In this document: in pieces, positions 12,661 to 26,466 of the stretch
How positions within the stretch are numbered: the stretch's first letter is position 1
Layout of the letters: each line of letters opens with the position of its first letter
Assembly: GCA_029207755.1 (NCBI GenBank)
Contig: JARCOQ010000002.1
Coordinates: 42,363,744 to 42,427,743, forward strand
DNA length: 64,000 nucleotides
Direction: 5' to 3'
Origin: Chamaea fasciata
Taxonomy: Eukaryota > Chordata > Aves > Passeriformes > Sylviidae
Notes under the pieces: model-generated
Seen by the model: the letters and a program-made list of their open reading frames with translations, nothing else
The model's database searches: none
Told to the model about the DNA's origin: nothing
Translations under genes and position numbers: made by a program

Positions 12661-15600
12661 CTATGCGTTTTATCTTGCTGATTCAACATACTCCAAATTT
12701 CTGACCTCATATTGATTTCTGATTTTAGTGGAGGTGGTGTTTATAAGAACCAATTGTAACTTGACCTACTTATGCTTTCCAGGTCTAAGAATAGTGTGTT
12801 TGGGCTGCTGCTGCTGCCTGCCAGGACTGGCAGCTGTGTCTCAGATGACTATCAAACATACTTGAAAGAGTGTTTTCCACTTAAGGAGATCGACAAGATG
12901 CCTTTTGCCGTTTTTGGGTTTCACCTATTGATGTAGGAAAAAAATACTCATTTCAAAGTGTTTGTGACCTAAAACGAGCCTTGCAAGAGGTCACCCTCCC
13001 TGTCCCTGCAAGAGCACTCAGCGGCACTCAGCCCACCTCTTTGCGGTGCTCAGGACTCCCCTGTCCCTGGTTCACTGCAGGCTGCACCAGGCCCTAATTT
13101 TACACCTGTCTTTCCATTATCCTATTCTAGGTTTTCCACTTCATTTTAACATATTTTTTTGCCCAAGATCAAATACACTCATGGGTTTCTGGTGACAGCT
13201 GAATATCTTTGATTTTTTTTTCTCCTTTTATTTCTAATTTTAATTATTTCCTACTTTTACGATTACAGAGCACCCTCTAGGTAAGAGCTGTCAGATTTCT
13301 CTTCCTGAGAAACATTTGTGTTTTACAGAAATGAAACAGAAAAATAATTAATTGCAAGTATTGGAAGTTGTGGGGAAGGCAGAGAGAATGTGGAATAAGG
13401 CTTGAATTTTTTGTTTTAAAGAAGGCAAAGGAGGAACCTCCGCTCCCTCTTCATTGAAGGGTGGTGAAGTCCGTGCAAATCCCTGGGTGCGTTTCCCAAG
13501 GAGTCTGAGGGAGGCCAAAAAGCAGCAGCAGGCATGTCCCTGGCTCTGTGCCCTGCCGTACCACGCAGGCTGTAGTGCTGCCCCGGTTGTGCCATGGCTG
13601 TAGCACCCAGGCTGTGGTGCTGGCTGGACACTTTCCAAGTTTCCCAGCCCCAGTGTGCCCTCCCGATGGGCACCTCCACTCTCCCTGCACACCACAGGGC
13701 CAGCTCTGCACGGGGAGCTGAGCAGGAATGGCAGCTGCCAGGGCTGCTGGAGACTAATCCCAGGACAGATTTATCACTGGGGCTCAGAGGGTGCAGACAG
13801 CCCGTGCAGTGGTGCAAAGCTGCAGCATTCGAGGCAGGGCCACCAGCCCCAGCAAGGCCAGGCAGGAGGGCTGCAGCCAGGAGCAGGCCACGGCTCCCCC
13901 AGGGTCACAGCATCAGTGACCAGAGCCACTGCCCGGGCCCACCTTTGGTGCTTTCTGAGATGCTTAGTGCTGATGAGATTGCACATTCCTCCCCACTGAG
14001 AGCAGCTGACAGGTCTTGGGGACAAAGTGCATGCTTCAGTGCTGCAGTTGGAGACACAAATGGTTCCTTGCCCAGGGAGCACTGGGGACTGTGCAAGGGA
14101 AATCGTAGAGGAGGCCTCATGGGCGTCTTTGTTGCATGGACACACACTCTCCCAGCCTGAGAAAGATGCCTTGTGGTGCTCTAGACCAGAGCCCAGAGAC
14201 CCCAGTGCCAAGGCGAGTGGTGAGGGCCAAGCTGAGTGAAGGGAAAGGTGACTGTCATGCCCTGGGTGGCCCTGTGTGGGAGAGAAGAGCTGTCCTCCCT
14301 GCACAGCCTGGGCAGATCCTCTTCCCCTGCTGTCCTTGTGCCAGCACTCTCTCTGTCCTCAACTACAGCATCTCCGCTTCCCATGGGTTTGCCTGTGAGA
14401 TATCAAGCTCCCCTTTTCAAGCAGAGGACCAAGCAGGACATTCACTGGGGTGAGCCTGGGCCCAGAATCTTGTTTTGATGACTGTTGGGCACCTTTCCAC
14501 CATGGAGTGTGGCTGTGAGGCATCTTCTCCCCTGCAGTCCCTGAGATGCACACCAAGCCCATTCCTTTCTGGCCACCCAAACCACTACTCTACCATGTAA
14601 ATTTAATTATTTACACTGAGTGCCTAACAGAAAGTTAGAGCCAGCCTCTCCATTCCCCAGACTTTCAGAGACTGAGGATAGAATTTATCTGACTCCATGC
14701 ACAGATCTCCTGAAGGCGGGAGCTGGAGGATGGGTCTCCACCACTTTTTTTCCCCTTGCTTCAGCTGCTGTTTGTGGAGACTGTGGCTGGCCAAGGACAT
14801 CCTGTGGTAGGGCACGGCCAAAACCTGATCCTGACTGAGAGGTCAAAACTTAGAAGATTTAAGACCTATATGCTCTCACCCTTTGAGACAATGGCAAGAA
14901 AGAAAGACTATTGAAAATATGAAGGGTTTCTCAGTGGAATATGATGTTTATTAATGATCACATAAATAAACATCTAATAAACATTTAATGCTTATTTGCA
15001 TTTAAATCAGTGGTATTTATTAATACTTGTCTTTCATAATGGACGTGTTTTGTGGAAACATGTTTTGATCCATCTTTCTTTGTCACATGATAGCCATTAC
15101 TAACTGCCACAGCTTTGTGATTTGCTGCTTTAGGATATCATAGATCACTTGAATCACACAATTGTCATCTCTCCAACTGAGCACTGTAGATTTTATGAAC
15201 AGGAATACCCTTATCTGCTTGGAAAATACATTTAGATAAGTTCAAATTTTAAATTACTACCTCTAATTTATAGTCTATTATCTATTTGGCAAATAAAAGT
15301 GCTTGACAACACCTAAAAAGTAATTTCAGTAAGTGCCCTCCCAAAGACACTGTTATCATCATGTTTTATTACAATGGTAGTGTTCCAAGATCCTGGGTGG
15401 GACCCAGGATGCACCAAGCAGTTAAATAACAATAATATCCCTGTCTTAAAGAACCTATGTCTATACTCAACAGTATAAAAAGAGATTGCCAAACATACAG
15501 GTTTTCTCTGCATTTACTGCAAATAAATGCATGAGGAAGAACAAGTAATCTAACGATGTTACTGGAGGAAAAGTCTTTTCTACTGATGCAACCAAATATA

Positions 15601-16200
15601 ATGTGCTTAATTCAAATAATCCAGTAGAGAAAACTTCTGGACTCAAATACCTGCAACATTGTTCATTTGCTGTGAACTGATGATAATATTTTCCGTGTTG
15701 GTTTTGTTCAGCTTCATTTACCCAGTCCTCACCTTCAGGACAGCCAGGAAGCAGCACCAGAGCAATCACCACCCTGCTGCTGTGATGCACTAGGAAACCA
15801 GGGCTGTGGACTGTAGCTTGTCTGGGTAATTGCTTCTTTTCATCCAAGGAATTGAACAAAATTGCAAAGTGTTTCTACAAAGAAGAAAGGCTAAGAGGTA
15901 TGTTATTTTCCAAGTATGTAAAGCATTTTTTTCCCCTGAGTACGTAGTAAGAGACCACCAGGAACATTGTCTCTGGCCTTGACTCCTTCCACCCAAAGTT
16001 TCATGCTTTGTTTCTTTTTTTTCTCATAGTTTCACAGAAAGCACTTCTCTAGTTGTCTACAGAGCTGAACTCTGATGGTTTCCCTCTTTCTCTCACAAAT
16101 ATGCAGCAGCTACCGCACCTTTCCAACTCTTACTGAAGTTTTTTAATCAGAGCATTAGGAAACAAGCTGGACCCTAGGATCCAAACTCATCACTTTGTCA
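12661..16200. other. Intergenic, no recognised gene
   Basis: It includes a more GC-rich block (about 13,450-14,850) with overlapping open frames on both strands up to 188 codons. None has recognisable domains, and the overlap on both strands points to base composition. A short AT-rich cluster of forkhead-like and octamer motifs lies at 14941-15010. Confidence 0.55.
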
Positions 16201-16443
16201 TATAATCGTAGAATGATTTGGGTTGTACGGAAGCTTTAAAGGTCCCTGACCATGGCCAAGGACATCTTTCACTAGGTCAGGTTGCTCAAAACCTATTCCA
16301 ACATGACTTCGAATTCTCCCTATGATGGGGCACCCATCACTTCTCTCAGGAACCAGCTCCAGTGTCTCACTATCCTCATCACTTTGGCCACATGCAATAG
16401 TGTTCTACTATGTCTATCCAAGGGGACATTCAGTATGGAAAAT
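16201..16443 (-). mobile_element. CR1 LINE 3'-end fragment (minus strand)
   Basis: On the plus strand this reads as a reversed CR1 3' UTR: ATCGTAGAATGATTTGGGTT at the 3' end, then degraded versions of the usual 'ccatggncagggacatctttcactag', 'ggttgctcaaa' and 'ggggcacccatcacttctctcagg' stretches. It is old and diverged, with no coding capacity. Its far end is approximate. Confidence 0.88.
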
Positions 16444-19400
16444 GTGGACATTAAGCTTTTGATAGGCACTTCATAGCATGGTAACCAGAGAATTATCTCA
16501 CTGGCTGCATACCCCCTGTGTCCCCTCTACAGTGACAGTGACCCCTGAGTTAGCAAATATCTTTGAAAGGAATGAGATCTGCACTGAGGTCTGACTCTAA
16601 GCTACCAACTTGTGCTTTGCTTTGAGCTTTTTATTTCAAAAAGACAGATGAAGCCTTTAAAATTAAAACCCTTGCTCAGTTTCTTCTTTTTTGTTTTTTT
16701 TTTTTTTAATTAGCAAGTAACACAGAGTTCAGTGAATGAAAATAACATTGCAAATGAAGAAAATGCTCCACAGAACTACATTTTGCCAATTGTTTTAATG
16801 GAAAAGCATGCTTACTTTCTTGGACCCCATTTTGCCTGTTCTACAGCCTTGTTTTTAACCAGACTAATGGCTCTTATTTCTGCAGGACTTTCTGCACACT
16901 TTCTGCAGAAAAGACATGGATGCATGCAATTGTCAATGTCGATTAAAACTCATTTACGGCCTCAAAATCTGCACCACGTTGTGCAGGCACTCAGCTGAGC
17001 CACAGACCCACAGCCCCTCCTCTGCCAGAGCCTGATGATATTGAGAGTGGCAGCAGCTTCTTGCAGGAGTGCTTAAGTTGTGCTAATGCTCTTCCCTGGT
17101 TTTAATTTAACCAGGCTCTCTCTCACAACAAGATGACAAATAAGAGCCCCAGGAATTGAGGGGATGTGCATGGACATGTGAGTTTATGGTAGTGGTGATG
17201 GTTTAAGAACTTGTCTTTTAGGTGCTAAGGGCCTCTGGAGCAAATTTCCACATGCCAAAGGATTGCCATGCGTGTGCACGAGGTGCACAGTGAACAGAAA
17301 GACAGCTGACCTTTCTTGTACTTGTCCATATGGGAAAGGTGTTTTTTATTTGGGAATACACTGATGACAGGGAGTGCTGTTCTGAAGCAGCTTATTTGCC
17401 TAGGACAGTGGTAGGCAATCTGCCATGTGAGACAAGTGTCCAAGAGCTCTCATGATCTACCTAAAGGAAAGACTTCCATAACATCCCCATTCTCCATATG
17501 GGATTTTTATATAAGAAACAAAAGCCTGCTCTAGAAGCTTGCATCTCACTTTGCCTCAATACGATACTTTAGGGATCTCTTCTGCAGTGGTGATTTCACT
17601 GGTACACCTTTCTTGCAGAATGAAAATAAGGTACCTGCAAAACAGCAAATGATTGTGCTTCCATCTGTATACTTTCCTGAGCTGAAAAAATATGAGAAAC
17701 TTCCCATTTCCTGACTACACAATAGACATATTGCTAGAAGAGCTGGATCTTGATTTGAAATATGATTATAATTTTCAGATCATCCGTCCAGGTCTCTGCT
17801 CTTGCAGGATTTTCCTTGGAAAAGGGATCCAAGCCGGTTAATCAATGTACAATTGGGTGTGGAGCTTGAGTTTCTTTTTCCTCTTGTTCTTGTTTCAGGA
17901 GACCAAAGCTCAAAGGTGTGCCATTACTGTGAATTCTTGCACAAAGGGGAGAAGATTCAGGTCCCTGAGTGTGGTCACCACCATGATTACTTTGTGAAGA
18001 GCCTGTGGAAGTTTTAAGTGGAGAAACAGAGTTGGGTTACTACTGCCAGGTTCAAATATTTAAGTATCATGAGCCACATTCCCCCAAGTCCAAACAAAAT
18101 TTTCTTTTTATAGCAAAGGTGTTCTCTTGACTTAGGCTGTTGTTATTCCTTTGGATCATATTTCCTCTGCAAGCACAAGGGCAAGAAATTTACTTTTTGT
18201 AAAAAGCAAGACCCTCATCTCAGATCTTCAGAACCCACAGGTCTAAAAGCTCCCAAGGTGAATAAAAACATCACAGGATTGGTGCTAAATAAACCTGTCT
18301 CCAAATGCTGCCTTGTTTTCCAAGTGCATTGACTTGGTACCTGGACTTCTTTTCTTCTCTTTTCTTCAGAGCTTTTTTGTTTCGTGTACAGAGGGGGAAA
18401 CAGTGTTTTAGAGGGTAGCATGATAACATTCTTGCAAGTAGGTCCAGAGTCTCTTTTTCCTCTTTGAAATGCCTTAGTTTATGAGACATTTTCAAGTTTG
18501 AAAACTTCCAGGGAAAGAAATTTCTTCAGAAGTGTCCTTTGAGTCAGAGATAAAAGTGATGCCCAGCAGGTATAGGCTAGCAGTAGTCAAAGAAAAGTTG
18601 AACTCCCAGCAGAAGCTATGAAATTCACTCCCTCTAGTTTTGCTACTGTATAAGACTACATCATTCTTTATTTCTAACGTTTTCTTTTCCCATCCACTGG
18701 CTGTACCAATAAATGTGCAAAAAATCTACCTGTGAATCTGTGTTCTTAGCCTAATTATCCTGCTGTTTATGATGTTTTCCTTGAGGACAGGACTCAGACT
18801 GCCAGCCACTTTGTGCAGTGACCCAAGATCCATCAAGGGGGACACATCTGGACACCTCTGCAGAAGGTAGAGCACACCCCAGGGCTGTGGGAGCAGGCAC
18901 CAGCTTGGACCTCAGGAAGGCAATATTCAACTTCCACGTTTAGCAATGGTCTTTTGATACATCTGTGAGCATTTAATATCTTCTGCTTTGGTAAATCTGA
19001 GGGTTTATGAAAGTTCACTGATAGTCTCTGGAATTATACATTTCGATGCAATGCTATGAAGGCAGGAAATGTTAAGACCCTTTTGCAAAGGGGAAAAATT
19101 TACCTGGAAAGGCAGGGTAAGAGTATCCAGATATAACAGGAGGGATGCTGGTGGTGAGAGGAGTGCTTCTGAGAAACCTGCTTTTATATCCTGCAAATCT
19201 ATTCTACCATTTCAGCCCATATTCCTCATGTGCCCTCACCTCATGCCACACATGTTTAATTTAAACCTGAGACAAGCCAAGGACAGAAACACAAACTCTG
19301 TGTCCAAGACTCTCTCATGCCATCCCCAGCTTCCCCAAGAAAGCCAAATATGCAGAGGAGAGTGACACAGAGACACCTGTTCTGGCAGAGCAAATTAAAA

Positions 19401-22400
19401 TGTTGGATTCATTGGTGCTGCAACATAAAATTAATGTTGCACATTAAAAGGTCCTTTAATGAACATCAGGAAGGAAATTCTTGTCTGGCTAGATAAAATA
19501 ACTTTAATATAATAATACTTAGATATTAGTATTCCTAATCCATTTCTAACTTCCAGCCCTTTAAGATTGTTGAGGAACAAACCCCTTGTAAGCTGTTTCT
19601 AACTCCAGAAAAATTTACAAAGGTAGCTGCTATAATACCTGGAAAACTTGAGTTTGGAAGATCAAATTACTATTCACAGCCAATTACCAAGATGTGACAG
19701 ACTGTCTCCTGGCTCAGCTCTTGTGGTCTCAGCTATCAGTACAGCTGCTCAGACCATGGCAGTTTGTGTTATTTGAGAACGTGTAATAAAATACCTTATT
19801 TCCATGCTTTTTAAGTAACCTGTACTCCACACAGCACCTCTGTGACAGTACTGCAGGCAGAAACCAAATAAGCCTGTGCTGACTCCTGCCTACCCAAACA
19901 GCAGCCAACACCCCTGCATGCAAAATACCTCAAATAGACTTCTTCCAAGTTAACTAAATGTTGCTGATGTTCTCTGATAAATAAAAGCCCTATAAACTGT
20001 TCCCAGTGGTACAGTAGTGAGGAGAGAGAAGGGTATCTGAAGGCAACTCCTTTACGCTGAAGTTTTATATGAAGAATATGCTGAAGCTTCATCATAAATA
20101 ATTAAATACCTTTCTAAACTATTAATGCAGCTTGTTGATGGCTTCTGTTTTGCTTATGGCGTTTCAAAGGTGTTGACTGTAGGCAAGTATAGATCTTTGT
20201 GATGAAAAAAAAAGCTTTGAAAATATTAAAACAACATTGCAGTTGAAAGTCTTTCTCCAGACAGGGACTTAAAACTGAAGTGTGCTGTCTGCAAGGCAAC
20301 ACACCTAAGGAGGAAGATCTAAAAATCAAAACAGAGCTCAATAAAGTCACTGCAAACAAATCTGTTGGGTGTTTGACCAGTGAATGTCAGTCACTTACAA
20401 AACACAGAAGTTTCACTGCATAAGGCCACCACCAGAAATATGCTGGGCTAGACAGAAATTGTCTGAAGCAGTAATTGACTTTATTTCCAAACTAACTAAC
20501 ACCAAAAGTGGTTATTCAAGGCACTCCAGTGCTGAGAAATCAGGTATGAGACTGCAGTGCATCACTTTTCCTTGCAGTTCCCCTCCATTTAGAAAGAGCT
20601 TATGAATTTCAAGGCAGATGGTATCTAACAGATGAGTACTATCCCAGTTTCTGGAGCCTACCACAAGGTTGCAAATTATCAGAACTGTATTTTTGAGCTT
20701 GGAGAAATGTGGTGGAGGAATTTTTCTTTTCAGAAATATTTGATGTTTCTAATCAGCTGTTGAAGGGTTGCATAGAGAAGCCTGGAGTATTCCAGTCTCA
20801 ACCTTCACTAGAGGAAACAAATCCCACAGCTCTGGTGCCAGATTAATAAAAAATCCCTGTCTAAGCTCACTCTGCTAAGAATGATCCCACTTGGCCATGA
20901 GCAATATTTGCTGTGAGCCACATGCCCTCTTCTCTGAACAGCCCCAAGCTGATCCACAGCTAATATTTCTGTGCACTCTGGCGATAATGACAGTCCATTA
21001 AGGGCAGGTGTCCCAATGGATTGCATTAGTGATTTCTTGTCAAAATAAAAAGGTTTACATGAAAGAAAAGAGGGAAAACTAGGCTCGGAATCAAAAAAAT
21101 ATTCCACTAGCTTGTAAGTAGAGTCCCAGATAGGGAAAAGCGCCCCACTTCAGCCCAACCCCACATCCTTGCCTTTGTGCTACCACAGTAAAACAACGAG
21201 TTTCAAAATGCCAACGTTAAATCATCTCCTGTTAGTGCAGTAAACCTGCAGATGAGCACTGCTGACCTGTCCTAGAGAACACGGGGAGCTCCTGTTAGTG
21301 TTGTTATCTCTGAGCTGGGATTCCCCGTGCTGCTCATGGCTGCAAGGCATTGGAATGCTGGAGCCCATCTGCTCTGATGTTTATGTCAAATGAGTTGTTC
21401 ATGTAAATACCAGTGTAAATGGTCAAACTCATTATTTCCTCATAGGAAGGTGGCCTATCTGTGTCAGTTAGAAGGGGCTGCTTCTGTTGACTCCTGCAGC
21501 CTGCCTGCGGATCTGTCTTTGTAACATGATCTCTAATCAATTAGGCCACTTCAAAACAAAATGAGAATATTGAGTGTCACTGGCAGATGGTGAAGATCTG
21601 TACCAAGTAGATAAAGTCCCTGTACATTTTTGAGGAATATGAATTAAAATAATAACAAGAAAAAAATGAAATATTGCTCGACTTTGGATGAAAAATCATG
21701 TTCTGCTTTGGCTGGACAGGAATAGCAGAGCAAGGAGCAGTGGCATCAGAGGGGATGTTCCACTGCAGCCTCATCTGCATCACTGAGATTCCCAAAAGCC
21801 TCCACTCACAAACAGAGCCTAAGGAAAATAATTAAAGTCTTGAGTACTTTGCAGTTCAACCCATGCAGTTACCATGGATAATGCACAACTTCCTCCCCAC
21901 ATCAAATAGCACCAATATTTTTTGGTGTCATGTTGGGGCACAGACATTTTTCTGAGTGTCTGGTCTATCTTCCAGAAGGGGCACTTTAAAAACTACCAAA
22001 AGGCTTTCAAATTGCTTTTGTATAACACTATTGGTCTGGATTCTTATCTTGGCAATTTAGCATCAAAATGTCACTGCCTGATCAAAGGGCTGGAATTGAT
22101 ACTATTTTTCTTTGCTTGAAGAAGCAAAATGATTAACTAGGTTATTAGAATAAAAGCAGTGTATGTATTCACAACATTTTGCTCCCACTAATTAATTTCT
22201 GATCGAATACCCTGCCAGAGGATCAGCTTACTGCTGAGATAGAGATCACAGCACACAGAAGCTTAATTGGTTGGGAGGTAGTCCCAGAAGGATACAAGTC
22301 CACGGCGTCTTGATGCTGTGCTGGATCAAAGGTTGCCAGGGACTGGGCAGAACTGGAATCCTGTGAACGTGGCTGCAAATGCAGTTGCAAGGGGTTGCTG

Positions 22401-25400
22401 GCAGCAGGGCACTCATTGCAAGCACCAGGGCACTGGAGCACAGGAGAGAGAGTGTGTCCTTCATAATGAAAAGGGTCTTTAGCCAGCTTTGCATCCCTGG
22501 AGGAGGCAGGCTTACATCTCAGCAATAGCACGGTCAGGTGTTCCACAGCGCTGTGCTGGGGCTGGGATGCTGGCACAGCTCAGACCTGCCTCTGTGGGGC
22601 ACATCCCCAAGGCTGCCTGCCAGAGCGCTGGCTGGGTCGCTCAGAATTGCCCAACACACCTTGGTGTCCATTTGTCCGTGCAGCCTTCAGCAGCAGAGGG
22701 GGAAGGCAGGGAGACCTGGGGTGGGCACCATGCCCAAGACCTTCCCTCCTGGGGCCACAGGGCCATTCAGGACCTCATGCCCCCTGCCAGACCATGTTGC
22801 CAGCAGCTTTTGCTAGGGACATGTCCAATGTGGGGCAAGACTGACCTTGCTGTGGCTGATGGCAGAAAGGGAAGATCAATGTACTGGAGTTCTTTTTAGC
22901 CAGCTTTAGTCAATTAAACCAGGAATGTGACCAAAATTCATCTGACAAAAGCATCCATATGACAATTACTTACTGTGAGAAGTTAGATTGGCAGTTGTCA
23001 TCTGCTTCCTCTTCCCTGCTTTGAGGGAAGAGTGTGAAGGATTTGGTCACAGCTCAGCATCTGTCCTGTACTGACTTTAGGGCCTGTCTTGTTTTCAATA
23101 TATGGTCAGTACCTCATGGACACAAACCTGTCAGCATTGTATGGAGGATGTGGGGTGCAATCCTCAGAAAACTTCTTCTGTGAGGATAAAGGTCAATTCA
23201 GTAATGAGTAACTCAACACGCAGCTTCTCCAAATTATAATCAAAATTGAATATTGGATCATTTTAATGAAATTAAACCATCACTTCTGCTAACTGAATTG
23301 TGGTTAAATGACCTGGGGCAAATTGAAGCAGTCCCTGTGGAAAACTTCTTAGCACTACAAGCAAATTAAAAAGAAAAATGCAGGTTTTCTTTAAAACAGT
23401 CTTAATTCAGTTCATTATGAACCTGACTCCAAGTTCTGCCAGCAGCCTGATAATGCTGCTAAAAGACAGTCGTACTCTGCTGCAGAAAGAAAGGGGAGCA
23501 GTTCTTCAGTTCTCCTCATTCAATACTGAGATGAAAGGCCGTTTTCTTTATAAAAAAAAGTTACTAACTCTCAGTAGACCATAATCCTCATGTTAGAGTC
23601 TTAAGGTTAACAACCTGGGTTGGGACATTCGTCTTTTGAAATGTCTTTCATGCTTGGATAAATCATTTCTTTCCCTCAATGCAGTACCTTTTTTCCCAGC
23701 AGCCATTCAAAAACGAATGAAAAATCTGTGAAGGAATTGCAAACAAAAGAGAGCAGACACTTCAAACTTACAAGGAGTTTTGAAAAGACCTACAAAAAAC
23801 CCTACAGATGGGTGTGTGATACAACATTACATGTTTTATTAGCAACAGCTGTAGTAGTCACTGGAGCCTCTGAAGCATCTCCCGCACTCCTCTGGGTGAT
23901 TTGTTTCTCCCTCATCCCAAACACTGCAGCCCATCACAGTGGAATATACTCACTTTGCAGAGCAGCATTAAGGGATGAAGAGCATACACTCTGAAAATCC
24001 CCATGCTGTCCTTTAACAAAAATAGACCTTTCTGAAAAAAAGCAGGGCCCAGGCGTGTTCACAGACTTGACATTTGAGAGATTGTCATCACACCAGCACT
24101 AATGAAGTCTGCACTAATGCTCATCACTGGTTGTTCCTGGGTGAAATATGTGCAGATTCCTGATATCCAAGTGATTTGTTGCAGAAATCACACAGCAGAG
24201 GGTAGCAAAGGACATGATAAAAGGAATCTGGAGCATGAGTGAGGTGAGCCTTGCACATTTAACCTTGCTCACTTCTCCTGAAAAGGTGTCACAACAGGAT
24301 CATGGTGCACATGAAGATGTGGAGGAATTACTGGATCCTTCCCTACTGATAACCTTCACTTGTGATAACTAAAGGTGCAGCTAACTTCTGCCAGAGGCTT
24401 CACTGGGTGAAATATGGAAAATAAAGTAAGGGCTGGCAAATTATGGCCCCTGTTGGCTGAACTTCCCCAGGCAAAGTCAGAGAAGACAAGCACAGAGCAG
24501 CACAGAGCAGCAGCTCATCCTGGAAGGCAGATCCATGAAGTCCCAGCCTGTAAGGAGGGAGGTGTGGGTGTAGGGACACAAGCTGTGTCACACCACCTGT
24601 GTGCAAAGCCAGTCAATGGGTCTTGAATATCTTCATTTTCTTGCTGACTCCTGGATCTTGCTGTTCTGATCATCCAAGTCAGCGGCCTCTGAGACCAAAC
24701 CCAGCCAAGGGCTGCTCCAGGTGGACATGGATAAGGCTGCGCTGGTCTGCACCCCCACAGCCCTCTGCTGACCCCAGCACTCTCCTGGGGGACTCACACA
24801 GAACTTCCTATTGCCTGCCAGGGCCTGGGAGATGCATCCTCAGTTCCATGAGATGAGGCCATTCCACTGGTTGACTAGGACTCACCCTTCATGCCTCTTC
24901 AGACACTGCAACTAAGGAACCCCCAAAATTATAACCAGCATCTCAGAGATTTCCCCTGAGCCCAGGGAGGATGAGGGCTGAGTAGCATGGCAGGGGAGGC
25001 AGCTGCCAGCTGTGAGCACAGTTTACAGCTCCACAGCACTCCAGGAGACCAGAGCCTGTGCCCCAGGCAAGGTCCATGATGATCCACAGTCTCTCAGAAA
25101 AACCTGCTGTTACTGCAAGTCTGTGTGTAAGTCAGCCAGCCTGACAGAAGATTTTTGTTCCTACTGGTTTCTCCTTTCTACTGAGAAATGTTTTCATGGC
25201 AAGAAACACTAGGAAATATATTAATATAAAGCAAAAGAGGATGGGGGTAAACAAATGCAAGCATTAAGTCACATGTGGTGTTTTCATGGTGTTTCTCAGG
25301 ACCTTCCGCATATCAGCTGCCATGAAGATGAGGATGCTTTCCTCTTTGCAGAAGCAAGACCTCAGCTGTGGCTGAACCTGCAGTTTTGGCTTAGGGGCCA

Positions 25401-26236
25401 GAAAAGAGCCTGTTCTATTTACTGGTGCAAACACATCCATCAAGTTGTGCCGGTGACCTGGCTCTGAAGGTGTCTCATACAGTGTTTTGCATGCAGAGTT
25501 GAAGCATCCCAGATTTATGTAGCAACCCTGCACTTGGTGTCTGGTTAAGATCCTCACCAGAGTGGAGGGCTGAGGTAACTCCTGATCCTGCCAGATGTTC
25601 CTCACACATTGCTGCAAATCCCTTCCAGGAAGTCATCACCTGTGTATCCCAAAGTGGGCTCCAGAAAGTGAGGCTGGACCCAGGTTTCACTGCAGTTAAA
25701 ATTATTTGGTAACCACCACCTTCACTCCGTCCTTGTAAGCACAGACTGATGCTGCCAGGGGGAGCCATGGCAGCCCTATTGCTGCAGTAAATGTTCTTTG
25801 CAGAGCCCAGGGACCACTCACCTTTGGCAAATGATGCTCAACTGGAAACCAAGACCCTGAGAAAGTCACTGCAGCTGCAGTGAATCCCAGCCAAGGGCTG
25901 CACTCCTGCAGGTCCATCCTCCTGCCCCAGGGGAAGCCCCACAGCAGCTCCTGGAAGAGTTAGGGGAAGGCAAGAGGTCCCCAGCCCCCTGGCCTCTCCC
26001 CTGGTGTTGCTGGGCAAAGAGAGCAACAGCTCTCAACAAATCACTTCCTGCCTCCCTTAGACTGAGGAAAGCAAGCGGGATAAGAGCAAAATCTTTCTGA
26101 CAGAGCACAGCGCGTGTCGCTGCCCCTGAGCTGAGGTGGCACCTCCCGTCTGCACGCACGAAACCCACAGCCAGTCCCCAGGTCCTGCTCAGCTAACACA
26201 GACACTGCTATGTCAGCACGAGCAGTCAAACTGCAT
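16444..26236. other. Intergenic, no recognised gene
   Basis: About 9.8 kb without a gene I can support. I looked on both strands for the 31-residue sarcolipin gene (SLN), which lies on this side of SLC35F2 in human, and did not find its conserved RSYQY end. I see no repeat family with confidence. Confidence 0.55.
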
Positions 26237-26466
26237 AGGAAGGAAGGAAGGAAGGAAGGAAGGAAGGAAGGAAGGAAGGAAGGAAGGAAGGAAGGAAGGA
26301 AGGAAGGAAGGAAGGAAGGAAGGAAGGAAGGAAGGAAGGAAGGAAGGAAGGAAGGAAGGAAGGAAGGAAGGAAGGAAGGAAGGAAGGAAGGAAGGAAGGA
26401 AGGAAGGAAGGAAGGAAGGAAGGAAGGAAGGAAGGAAGGAAGGAAGGAAGGAAGGAAGGAAGGAAG
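26237..26466. repeat. (AGGA)n microsatellite, about 57 perfect units
   Basis: A 230-bp uninterrupted tetranucleotide array with no visible substitution. The unit length is 4, so a reading frame on either strand repeats a four-residue peptide, giving apparent 90-146 codon open frames (KEGR on plus, LPSF on minus) that are artefacts. The purine/pyrimidine strand split favours triplex formation and replication slippage. Confidence 0.99.

Noticed and set aside
13451..14453. Overlapping open frames of up to 188 codons in a GC-richer block
   Set aside because: They occur on both strands in several frames at once, with no recognisable domain, splice pattern or start context. This fits base composition, not a gene.
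16732..16998. An 88-codon plus-strand open frame with hydrophobic residues
   Set aside because: There is no family resemblance, it begins in AT-rich DNA, and no supporting splice or promoter signal is visible.
20745..21060. A possible diverged CR1 piece
   Set aside because: Some phrases look CR1-like but I could not match any diagnostic block or tail, so it is left unannotated.
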